Assembly: GCA_008015835.1 (NCBI GenBank)
Contig: SSGH01000028.1
Location: forward strand, 1 to 64,000
DNA: 64,000 nucleotides
Source: Lysobacter sp.
GTDB lineage: Bacteria > Pseudomonadota > Gammaproteobacteria > Xanthomonadales > Xanthomonadaceae
Direction: 5' to 3'
Shown here: positions 18,118 to 26,569 of the stretch, one piece after another
How the letters are laid out: every line of letters begins with the position of its first letter
Position numbering within the stretch: the stretch's first letter is position 1
Program-made: the position numbers and the translations under genes
Notes under the pieces: model-generated
What the model was told of the DNA's origin: nothing
Databases searched by the model: none
Seen by the model: only the letters and a program-made list of their open reading frames with translations

Positions 18118-18489
18118 TCAAACCGCGCCGGTGACGTATTTGGTGATGGTGTTCGACAGTTCGGTTTCGCTGAAGGGCTTGGTGAGGTACGCCTTAGCGC
18201 CCTGGCGCATGCCCCAGACGCGATCGGTGTCCTGGTCCTTGGTCGTCACCAGCACGATCGGGATGTGCTTGGTGGTGGGTTCGCGCGAGATCGTGCGCGT
18301 GGCCTGGAACCCGTTGAGGTTCGGCATCACCACGTCCATCAGGATCAGATCGGGAATTTCGCGCTTCGCCACTTCGACGCCGGCGGCGCCGTCTTCGGCC
18401 ACGAGCGCTTCGTGCCCGAGTTTTTCGACGATGCGGCGGATACCCATCAATTGGGACGGGGAGTCGTCGACGATCAGGATGCGTGCCAT
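18118..18489 (-). CDS. Single-domain response regulator, PilH/CheY-like
   Basis: The 123-residue protein is a lone receiver domain. It has the acidic pair Asp8/Asp9, phospho-acceptor Asp52 (LILMDVVMPN), the Thr in VLVTTKD and the Lys in LTKPFSE. The sequences MPNLNGFQATRTIS and DTDRVWGMRQGA resemble PilH of the Xanthomonas twitching-motility (Pil-Chp) system. No output domain is attached. I placed the start at ATG 18489 (MARILIVDD); the upstream open extension is not receiver-like. No pilG, pilI, pilJ or chpA gene lies nearby in this window, so the PilH name rests on sequence resemblance only. Confidence 0.85.
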   Translation of the reverse strand: MARILIVDDSPSQLMGIRRIVEKLGHEALVAEDGAAGVEVAKREIPDLILMDVVMPNLNGFQATRTISREPTTKHIPIVLVTTKDQDTDRVWGMRQGAKAYLTKPFSETELSNTITKYVTGAV

Positions 18490-18644
18490 GCGGAGACCCG
18501 TGAAGGAATGCGTCCAGTGTAGTGGGCCGGCTCGTCGCCCGAAAGCGGGCCGAAAGCCGGTTGTGACTCGTCTCACATTACGGCGAAGCGCGCCCGGGCG
18601 CCAGAGGCGGCCGCGGCGAATCGCACCGGCTCAGTTCCAGGTTC

Positions 18645-19646
18645 TCAGTCCTCGTCGCCGATGCGAACCAGGGTGCGGCCTCGCGAACCGCCCGCTAGCA
18701 TGCCGGCGAAGACCTCCGGCAACTCGGCCAAGCCGACTTCGCGGGTGCAGATCGTGTTCAGATGCGCCGGCTTCCAGTCGCTCGCCAGACGCCGCCAAAC
18801 CTCGTCGCGAATGTCGCGCGCGGTGCCGGCCGAGGCCACGCCGAGCAGCGACACGCCGCGAATGATGAAGGGCATGACCGTCGTCGCCAGATCGGCGGTG
18901 GCCGCCAAGCCCGCGGACGCGACGTTGCCGTAGGGCTTGGTCTGCGCGAGCAGGCTGGCCAGCATCGGCCCGCCCACGTTGTCCAAGCCGCCGCCGAAGC
19001 GCGCGGCTTCCATCGGGCGGCTCGTCGCCAGCGCATCGCGCCCCAGCACCTCGGCGGCGCCCAGGCGTTTGAGATAGTCGGCGTGCTCGGCCTTGCCGCT
19101 GATCGCATGCACTTCGTAACCGGCGCGATTGAATATATCGATCGCCAGCGAACCCACGCCCCCGGTCGCGCCGGTGACGGCCAGCGGCCCCAGCGCGGGC
19201 GTCTGCCGGTTTTCCTGCATGCGCAGCAGGGCGAGGCCCGCGGTGAAGCCTGCGGTGCCGAGAATCATGCTTTCGCGCAGGCTCAGCCCGGGCGGCAGCG
19301 GAATGGCCCAGCGCGCTTCGATCCGCGCGTACTCGCTGTAGCCGCCGTCGCGGGTTTCGCTCAGGCCGCAGCCGGTGACCAGCACCGCATCGCCTTCCTT
19401 GAACGCCGGATCGCTCGACGCCGCGACGCGCCCGGCCACGTCGATCCCGCCGATCAGCGGAAAACTGCGCAGGATTTTGCCCTCGCCGGTGCCGGCGAGG
19501 GCGTCTTTGTAATTGACCGACGAATACGCGGTGCGCACGACGATTTCGCCGGGCGAGAGCGCGTCGATCGAGGTCTCTTCGAGGCCGCCGCGATAACCGG
19601 CGGCGTCGTTGCGGATGCGGAAGGCGGTGAAGGTTTGCGGGCTCAT
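18645..19646 (-). CDS. acuI: AcuI/YhdH-type acrylyl-CoA reductase (quinone oxidoreductase family)
   Basis: The 333-residue MDR-superfamily protein belongs to the YhdH/AcuI group, which reduces acryloyl-CoA to propionyl-CoA with NADPH and removes a toxic electrophile. The group signatures SSVNYKDALAGTG, FPLIGGIDVAGRV and the nucleotide-binding VTGATGGVGSLAIDI are present, as is the family ending SRGRTLVRI. No zinc-binding Cys set is present. The start ATG overlaps the stop of the upstream gene as ATGA, implying translational coupling to the secreted protein encoded at 19643-20623. Confidence 0.9.
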   Translation of the reverse strand: MSPQTFTAFRIRNDAAGYRGGLEETSIDALSPGEIVVRTAYSSVNYKDALAGTGEGKILRSFPLIGGIDVAGRVAASSDPAFKEGDAVLVTGCGLSETRDGGYSEYARIEARWAIPLPPGLSLRESMILGTAGFTAGLALLRMQENRQTPALGPLAVTGATGGVGSLAIDIFNRAGYEVHAISGKAEHADYLKRLGAAEVLGRDALATSRPMEAARFGGGLDNVGGPMLASLLAQTKPYGNVASAGLAATADLATTVMPFIIRGVSLLGVASAGTARDIRDEVWRRLASDWKPAHLNTICTREVGLAELPEVFAGMLAGGSRGRTLVRIGDED

Positions 19647-20623
19647 CGGTTGTCGGGAGCGGGGTTCGAGTCGTCGGGGGCGTCGGTGAGTGGGCGATCG
19701 GCGGCGATGAACGCATCGCGCAGGCGACGCGCGTCCCGGTCGCTCGCATCGAGCAGCGAAACCGTCGTGCCATCGATTTTCCACACCAGGGCATTCTGCG
19801 TGGTTTTGACGTACAGCGGTTTGCGATATTGCAGCGCCAGGAACACGTGCAACGGCGTCGGCACCGCGGAGGCGTCGTGCGCGATCGCGATTTCGCGGGC
19901 CGCGTCCAAGTCCGCGGGCGTCAGATTGCGGCAACCGGGCGTTTGCGAATACGTGTCGATCGTTCGCGTGCCGTCTTCGCTGATTCGCAGCATATGGAAA
20001 CCGCCCAGCGGAACGACATGGTCGTCCCAGCCGCTCATCAGAAACACCAGGATCGAGTCTTGGTCGTCTTCCCTCAGCCGGAGAATCGCCGTGTTGAACG
20101 GGCGCGACGGGTTGCAGTTCAACAGGTTCTGCCGCATCCCGAGTTCGCGCGCGCGCAACAACGCGAGCGTGTCCTCGTCGGCCTCGCGCTGCTCGATCGG
20201 CGTATCGAGCAGGCTGCGCGCGTCCGTCACGCCCCAGGGCTCGTAGCGCAGGGTCGCTTCGGCGACGACGCCGTAGCGGTCATCGATGCGGTGAAAATAG
20301 CGGACGAATATGCTGTCGTCGCGTTCCGTCGTGATCCAGCCGGCGCCTTCGCCCGGTATGCGATCGAACGCGCCGATCTTGAGCAGCTCGTCGGTCGTGA
20401 GCCACGCGGCGATATCGTGCCGCCGTAGCGCAGCGCCGAAGATCTCGGTCATCATCACGTCGCGCTGGAACTTGTCCGGTATCTCGCAAGCGATGCGGAC
20501 AGCCGCTTCGCTTGCGTCTGCGGGCAAGCGCGAAGCGCATTTCGGGCGTCGATCGGCGCTCGCATCGATTGGCGCGAGCGCCCACAGCGCGAGCGCGCAC
20601 GCGAACAGGCGAGCGAGGGTCAT
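19643..20623 (-). CDS. Secreted protein of unknown function
   Basis: The 326-residue product has a signal peptide (residues 1-23, ALALWALAPIDASA) and no domain I recognise. The mature part has two N-terminal Cys (PKCASR, RIACEI), later Cys at NLLNCNPS and TPGCRNL, and a charged C-terminus rich in Asp and Pro. GAGGA precedes the ATG at 20623. Its stop overlaps the acuI start by four bases (ATGA), and a lipoprotein gene lies 91 bases upstream on the same strand. Why an envelope protein is coupled to a cytoplasmic reductase is not clear from sequence. Confidence 0.75.
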   Translation of the reverse strand: MTLARLFACALALWALAPIDASADRRPKCASRLPADASEAAVRIACEIPDKFQRDVMMTEIFGAALRRHDIAAWLTTDELLKIGAFDRIPGEGAGWITTERDDSIFVRYFHRIDDRYGVVAEATLRYEPWGVTDARSLLDTPIEQREADEDTLALLRARELGMRQNLLNCNPSRPFNTAILRLREDDQDSILVFLMSGWDDHVVPLGGFHMLRISEDGTRTIDTYSQTPGCRNLTPADLDAAREIAIAHDASAVPTPLHVFLALQYRKPLYVKTTQNALVWKIDGTTVSLLDASDRDARRLRDAFIAADRPLTDAPDDSNPAPDNR

Positions 20624-20714
20624 GCGTCGTTCCTCAGGAGGGGATGCTTCGAGGTGAGCGGCTCCGAAGCGAGAGGTTCCGAAGCGAGGGTTTCGCGCGA
20701 TCGGAGGAGGTCGT

Positions 20715-21209
20715 TCACTCCGGACACCCCCCGAAATTCGGAATCGGAATCACCCGTTCGACGATCTCGAAGCCGTCGATCGCGCGGGTTTCCTCGACGC
20801 AGTGGTACATATCCATCGTGACTTGCCGAACCGGGCCCTTGCGGCAGTGCAGGGTGTAGAGGTCGACGATTTTGCCGTAGGGGCCGACGCCCATCGAGCC
20901 GGCGCGTTCGTACTCCGGCGCGCGCCCATCGTCGCAGCGTAGACGGGCGAGATAGTCGCGTTGCCCGTCGGGGCCTTTGGCGCGAATCGGGTTGGTTTCG
21001 CTGCCGAGCGGCCCGCTGAGTTCGACGTCGGGCACGGTGCGATGCGCGGCGAACATCTCGCCCAGGTCCAATGCGTCGAGGTCGTCGAGCGGCTCCTCGG
21101 CCAGCGCGCGCGATGGCGCGCTCGGCGCGGTCGCGCAGCCGACCGACAGCGCGGCGACCGCGAACAGAGTCGCGAGCGGGAATACGCGACGAAGACGAGA
21201 ACCGAGCAT
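20715..21209 (-). CDS. Lipoprotein of unknown function
   Basis: The 164-residue product starts at ATG 21209 with CAGGAG nine bases upstream. Its signal peptide ends in a lipobox-like SVGC (ALSVGCATAPS). The mature part has Cys residues in LRCDDGR, TLHCRKG, YHCVEE and the terminal GGCPE, suggesting two disulfides. I recognise no family. It may be co-transcribed with the two downstream minus-strand genes, given the 91-base gap. Confidence 0.75.
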   Translation of the reverse strand: MLGSRLRRVFPLATLFAVAALSVGCATAPSAPSRALAEEPLDDLDALDLGEMFAAHRTVPDVELSGPLGSETNPIRAKGPDGQRDYLARLRCDDGRAPEYERAGSMGVGPYGKIVDLYTLHCRKGPVRQVTMDMYHCVEETRAIDGFEIVERVIPIPNFGGCPE

Positions 21210-21454
21210 GGCGGCGCTCCTGACGAGTTCGGACGGACTATACCGCGCATGGACGCGTTTTGCGTCCGTCGGCGCGGCGCGGGAGCGGTGCGATGCCGAG
21301 CGGGCGAATCTCGAATCGAAGACGCAGTGGAGGCCGTCGCCGGGCCCGTCACCGACCTCGTGACCGAGACCGATCACAAACCGCTTCGACGAACGTTGGA
21401 AGACAAGACGGCGCGCGCGGTGCGTCGCCCATCCACGAGTTCAGGAGCGAACCG

Positions 21455-21913
21455 ATGCAGGCCTACGACACGCAACATCTGCCTACCGATCTGCGGAATT
21501 GGATCAATGCCCGTCTATTGAGACCGTTGCTGTACTTCGAAGGCGGCTGGGAAAAATGGTGGCAATCCGACTTCCCCGCTTGGTTGGACACCGTCAACGA
21601 CACGCAATACGATTTTCGCCGCGAAGTGCGCGACGGTGGAATCATCATCGACTGGGTCGTCAACGGCAATTCCGATTCGCCGACCAACGCCATCGAGTTG
21701 AAGGCGCAAACCCATAAAACCACGAAGTCGAGCTTCGTCAACCAAGTCGGCAAAGACCTGGATGCGCTGCGCGAGTTGTCGCCGTTCGACTACCCGGTCC
21801 GCATGTCGCTGATCGCGGTGATCGATCAGACCACGTTCGAAGCGATGGTGGAGCGGGATTTCGTGCCGTTGACGAAAACCAGCCAGGTGGCGTTCCTGTC
21901 GAGAACGCTCTGA
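21455..21913 (+). CDS. Orphan protein with PD-(D/E)XK nuclease-like motif
   Basis: The 152-residue product starts at ATG 21455 behind CAGGAG. The order IIIDWVVNG, then about 13 residues later AIELKAQTHK, gives an Asp followed by E-x-K on a predicted beta-strand, as in the PD-(D/E)XK nuclease fold. Many aromatic residues occur near the N-terminus (LLYFEGGWEKWW). I do not recognise the family and no partner methylase or toxin/antitoxin gene is adjacent. By eye the base composition is less GC-rich than in neighbouring genes. A 152-bp inverted-repeat element begins 45 bases downstream. It could be a nuclease-like accessory gene or a nonenzymatic relative. Confidence 0.6.
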   Translation: MQAYDTQHLPTDLRNWINARLLRPLLYFEGGWEKWWQSDFPAWLDTVNDTQYDFRREVRDGGIIIDWVVNGNSDSPTNAIELKAQTHKTTKSSFVNQVGKDLDALRELSPFDYPVRMSLIAVIDQTTFEAMVERDFVPLTKTSQVAFLSRTL

Positions 21914-21957
21914 CGGAGAAGCCGGCTTTGGCCGGGCCGCGGATGGAACGCGCTTAT

Positions 21958-22109
21958 GGAAGGTCTGAATAACGCCCTCCTGGCGCGATTCAGACGTCGC
22001 GGACACAGGCCAAGCCTGCGTCCGCTCCCGCCGGATCCATCACTTGAGCGATTGATCCGCGAGCACGCCCTCCATGGCGCGCGGAACCTCTGAATTGTTC
22101 AGAGGTTCC
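21958..22109. mobile_element. MITE-like element with imperfect terminal inverted repeats
   Basis: The 152-bp block begins GGAAGGTCTGAATAA and ends with a sequence whose complement is GGAACCTCTGAACAA (12 of 15 match). The right end is itself a perfect 12-bp hairpin (GGAACCTCTGAA, 3-base loop). Inside are a hairpin with arms GTCTGAAT/ATTCAGAC (21963-21995), a stem around GCGGAC...GTCCGC, and two copies of CGCCCTCC(A)TGGCGCG. It has no coding capacity. It abuts the stop codon of the LOG gene. Confidence 0.5.
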
Positions 22110-22703
22110 TTACCGCAGTTCGCGCCGCCGTTTCTCGTCCAGCCATTTGTCGGCCTGCGCCGGCACGTAGCCGTGCATCCAGGCGAACAGTGCATCCAGA
22201 TCTTCGCCGTGCCACAGGTCGCGGCGTTGATCCGCATGCAGGAACCGCTGATCGACCATGCGATCGAGCATGGTCATCAGCGGCGCGTAGAAGCCGTCGA
22301 TATCGAGAAACGCGCAGGGTTTATCGCCGAGCCCGAGCTGACGCCAGGTCAGCATTTCGAACATTTCGTCGAGCGTGCCGAAGCCGCCGGGCAATGCGAC
22401 GAAACCGTCGGCCAAGTCGAACATGCGCGCCTTGCGTTCGTGCATGTTGCCGACCACCTCCAACCGTGTCACGCCTTTGTGCGCGACTTCCCATTGCACG
22501 AGCTGTTCGGGAATCACGCCGACGACCTCGCCGCCGTTCTCGAGCACCGCGTCCGCGACGATGCCCATCAGGCCGACGTTGCCGCCGCCGTAGACCAGTT
22601 GCAGCTTCTCGCGCGCGATGCGCGCGCCGAGCGCGCGCGCGCCTTCGGCGTAGACGGGTTTGCTGCCGGAATTGGAGCCGCAATAGACGCAAATCGATTT
22701 CAT
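22110..22703 (-). CDS. LOG-family nucleoside 5'-monophosphate phosphoribohydrolase
   Basis: The 197-residue protein belongs to the LOG (LONELY GUY) family, which hydrolyses nucleoside monophosphates such as AMP or cytokinin nucleotides to free base and ribose-5-phosphate. The Rossmann-like nucleotide site YGGGNVGLMG and the signature PGGFGTLDE (catalytic Arg/Glu region, with ERKARM just before) are intact. Length is typical (about 190-200). The start MKSICVYCGS is the family norm. The right end of the MITE-like element lies right against the stop codon. A methyltransferase gene lies 25 bases upstream on the same strand. Confidence 0.93.
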   Translation of the reverse strand: MKSICVYCGSNSGSKPVYAEGARALGARIAREKLQLVYGGGNVGLMGIVADAVLENGGEVVGVIPEQLVQWEVAHKGVTRLEVVGNMHERKARMFDLADGFVALPGGFGTLDEMFEMLTWRQLGLGDKPCAFLDIDGFYAPLMTMLDRMVDQRFLHADQRRDLWHGEDLDALFAWMHGYVPAQADKWLDEKRRRELR

Positions 22704-22728
22704 GGGCGTGCCGTCGAGAAGAATATCG

Positions 22729-23589
22729 TCAGTGGTCGCTGCGCAGCAGCATCATGCCCGAAGCGCGCCGGACGGCTTCGCGTTTGGAAGCCGGCGAGAC
22801 CGCCAGCAGCATGCGCAATAGCCAGGTATGCCGCATGGTGCGCTTCAGACGCTGGGATTCGTCCCAATGCGAGCGGAATTCGAGTTCGCGCCAGCCGAAC
22901 GGGGCGAAGAACGCGGTGCTTTCGCGCGGCCCGAACACGAACGGCGCGTTGCCGTCGCGCAGCATCGGCGCCCAGGTTTTTTCCATGCGTTTGAGCAGCA
23001 ACGGCGACGCGATTTCGCCCACCCACCAGCGCGCGCGGGCGAAATCGTGCAGGTCGCGCGCGAGCGCGGCGACGTCGTCCGCTCGCAGATAGATCAACAG
23101 GCCTTCGGCGATGACCAGCACCGGCCCTTCGGTCGAGGCTTCGGTCAGCACCTTGCGACGCAACTCGGCGTCGCGCAGATCGGCGGCGACGAACTCCAAG
23201 CGGCAGCGCGGTTTCTCGCCCGCCATGCCTTCGCGGAAATAATCGACCATGTCGGGCATATCGACATGCACCCAGCGCAAGTCGGCGGGTAAATCCATCC
23301 GATAGGGTCGGGTGTCGAGACCCGCGGCCAGATTGATCACTGTGCGCGCGCCTTCGCGGACGCAGCGCATCACCATCTCGTCGATCACCACGGTGCGCAC
23401 CACCACCGCCCACGCCGTCGCCGCGCCATCGGGCAGCGTGCGCACGATGGCCTCGCCGCGCTCGCCGCCCAGTCGACGCGCGTAGGGGTCGCTGAAAATC
23501 GCGTCCGCACGTTCGCTTTCCATCGCGCGATAGATCGCGACCCACAGCGCGGTGTCGGAGACGTTGCGGATGGGGTTGGCTTCGCTCAT
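22729..23589 (-). CDS. SAM-dependent methyltransferase, leucine carboxyl methyltransferase family
   Basis: The 286-residue protein fits the LCM/TIGR00027 family of class I methyltransferases. Motif I reads VINLAAGLDTRPYRM, with the acidic motif II at WVHVDMPDM. The region LVIAEGLLIYL resembles motif IV. The physiological substrate is unknown; polyketide-synthesis-type O-methyltransferases are related. It is followed at 25 bases by the LOG gene, so they may form an operon. The lpd terminator lies just upstream. Confidence 0.85.
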   Translation of the reverse strand: MSEANPIRNVSDTALWVAIYRAMESERADAIFSDPYARRLGGERGEAIVRTLPDGAATAWAVVVRTVVIDEMVMRCVREGARTVINLAAGLDTRPYRMDLPADLRWVHVDMPDMVDYFREGMAGEKPRCRLEFVAADLRDAELRRKVLTEASTEGPVLVIAEGLLIYLRADDVAALARDLHDFARARWWVGEIASPLLLKRMEKTWAPMLRDGNAPFVFGPRESTAFFAPFGWRELEFRSHWDESQRLKRTMRHTWLLRMLLAVSPASKREAVRRASGMMLLRSDH

Positions 23590-23614
23590 CGGTGTCCTTC
23601 CGCCCGAAATAGAG

Positions 23615-23638
23615 AACGGCGCACCGGAGTGCGCCGTT
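23615..23638. terminator. Hairpin terminator at the end of the suc-lpd operon
   Basis: A perfect 10-bp stem (AACGGCGCAC and its complement, loop CGGA) lies 46 bases after the lpd stop. On the minus strand it is followed by TTCTCTATTT, giving a T-rich tail. It likely ends the sucA-sucB-lpd transcript. Confidence 0.65.
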
Positions 23639-23684
23639 CGCCAGTATCGCGCATCGCTCGGCTGTGCGGCAGTCGGCTTCGCGG

Positions 23685-25130
<1,446 letters not shown>

Positions 25131-25140
25131 CTATGCTGTT

Positions 25141-25189
25141 CCTTCTCCCCTCGGGAGAAGGTGCCCGAAGGGCGGATGAGGGTACGGCA
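25141..25189 (+). repeat. REP-like palindromic element, copy B
   Basis: A 9-bp stem (CCTTCTCCC and its complement) is followed by a short hairpin GCCC-GAA-GGGC and GGATGAGGGTACGG. The layout is the same as copy A at 6313. It lies between sucB and lpd, 20 bases before the lpd start. Confidence 0.7.
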
Positions 25190-25248
25190 AAGTGGTGAAC
25201 GCAGCCGGTCATTGCAAAGTGCGGATCAGGCAGCGGCGTTTCGCCGGA

Positions 25249-25284
25249 CCCTCACCCCAACCCCTCTCCCGATGGGAGAGGGGC
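25249..25284 (-). repeat. REP-like palindromic element, copy C (inverted)
   Basis: Read on the minus strand, a perfect 10-bp stem (CCCCTCTCCC and its complement, 3-base loop) is followed by TTGGGGTGAGGGTCCGG. It opposes copy B about 60 bases away, forming an inverted pair in the sucB-lpd gap, like a BIME arrangement. Confidence 0.65.
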
Positions 25285-25293
25285 TTCAAGACA

Positions 25294-26496
25294 TCACATA
25301 CCCAACAGCATGCGATGCGGATTCTCGAGTTGATTCTTGATGTCGACCAGGAACAGCACCGCGTCCTTGCCGTCGATGATGCGATGGTCGTAGCTCAGCG
25401 CGATGTACATCATCGGCGCGATCACGACCTGACCGTTCTCGGCGATCGGGCGTTCCTTGATGGCGTGCATGCCGAGGATCGCCGACTGCGGCGGGTTCAC
25501 GATCGGCGTGGACATCAGCGAGCCGAAGGTGCCGCCGTTGGTGATGGTGAAGGTGCCGCCCTGCAGGTCTTCCAGCTTCAGGCCGCCTTCGCGCGCGGCC
25601 TTGGCGTAGCCGGCGATCGCGCCTTCGATGTCGGCGAAGCTCATGCGCTCGACGTTGCGCAGCACCGGCGTGACCAAACCCTTGTCGGTGGACACCGCGA
25701 CGCTGATGTCGGCGTAGCCGTGATAGATGATGTCGCTGCCGTCGACCGAGGCGTTGACGATCGGATGGCGCTGCAGCGCGTTCGCGGCGGCCTTGGCGAA
25801 GAAACTCATGAAGCCGAGCTTGATGCCGTTGGCCTTCTCGAACGATTCGCCCAATTCCTTGCGCATCGCCATCACTTTGCCGAGGTTCACCTCGTTGAAC
25901 GAGGTGAGCATGGCGATGGAATTCTTCGACTGCATCAAGCGCTCGGCGATGCGCGTGCGCATGCGGGTCATCGGCACGCGCTCTTCCGGACGCGCGCCAC
26001 CGCCGACGCCCGCAGTCTTGCCGCTGGCGTAGTTGACGATGTCTTCCTTCGTGACCGCGCCGCGGCGGCCCGTGCCCTGCACGTCGGCCGGGTTCACGCC
26101 GCTGGTGACGGCGGCGAAACGCGCACCGGGCGGCAGCGTGTCGGCGGCGCTCGCGACCGGCGCGGGCGTGGTGCTCGCGGGGGCCGCGGCGGCGGCTTTC
26201 GCCGCTTCGGCCTTCGGCTGCACAGTTTCCGCACCGGCGGCCGGCGCGGCGGCGACGACGCCTTCCTCGATCACCGCGATGACCTGCTGGCTGGTCACGG
26301 TGTCGCCTTCCTTGAACTTGAGTTCCTTGATCACGCCGTCCACGGTGGAAGGCACTTCCAGCACGACCTTGTCGGTCTCGAGATCGACGATGTTCTCGTC
26401 GCGCTTGACCGCATCGCCGGCTTTCTTGTGCCAGGTGGCGATGACGGCGTCGGAGACGGATTCGGGAAGAACGGGAACCTTGATTTCGGTGGCCAT
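25294..26496 (-). CDS. sucB: Dihydrolipoyllysine succinyltransferase (E2 of 2-oxoglutarate dehydrogenase)
   Basis: E2 transfers the succinyl group to CoA and forms the core of the complex. The 400-residue protein has one lipoyl domain (residues 1-78) with the lipoylated Lys43 in [10 protein letters not shown]. An Ala/Pro linker follows, then a peripheral subunit-binding domain (about 105-145, [24 protein letters not shown]) and the catalytic domain with [13 protein letters not shown] holding the active His and Asp. Length is normal for SucB (about 400). The gene follows sucA by 73 bases. Confidence 0.97.
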   Translation of the reverse strand: MATEIKVPVLPESVSDAVIATWHKKAGDAVKRDENIVDLETDKVVLEVPSTVDGVIKELKFKEGDTVTSQQVIAVIEEGVVAAAPAAGAETVQPKAEAAKAAAAAPASTTPAPVASAADTLPPGARFAAVTSGVNPADVQGTGRRGAVTKEDIVNYASGKTAGVGGGARPEERVPMTRMRTRIAERLMQSKNSIAMLTSFNEVNLGKVMAMRKELGESFEKANGIKLGFMSFFAKAAANALQRHPIVNASVDGSDIIYHGYADISVAVSTDKGLVTPVLRNVERMSFADIEGAIAGYAKAAREGGLKLEDLQGGTFTITNGGTFGSLMSTPIVNPPQSAILGMHAIKERPIAENGQVVIAPMMYIALSYDHRIIDGKDAVLFLVDIKNQLENPHRMLLGM

Positions 26497-26569
26497 GAGC
26501 GGCGTCCTGACAGCGGTGTTGAAGTCGAATAGGAGAACCGGCGCCCTGGGGCGCCGGTGGGAGAGAGCG

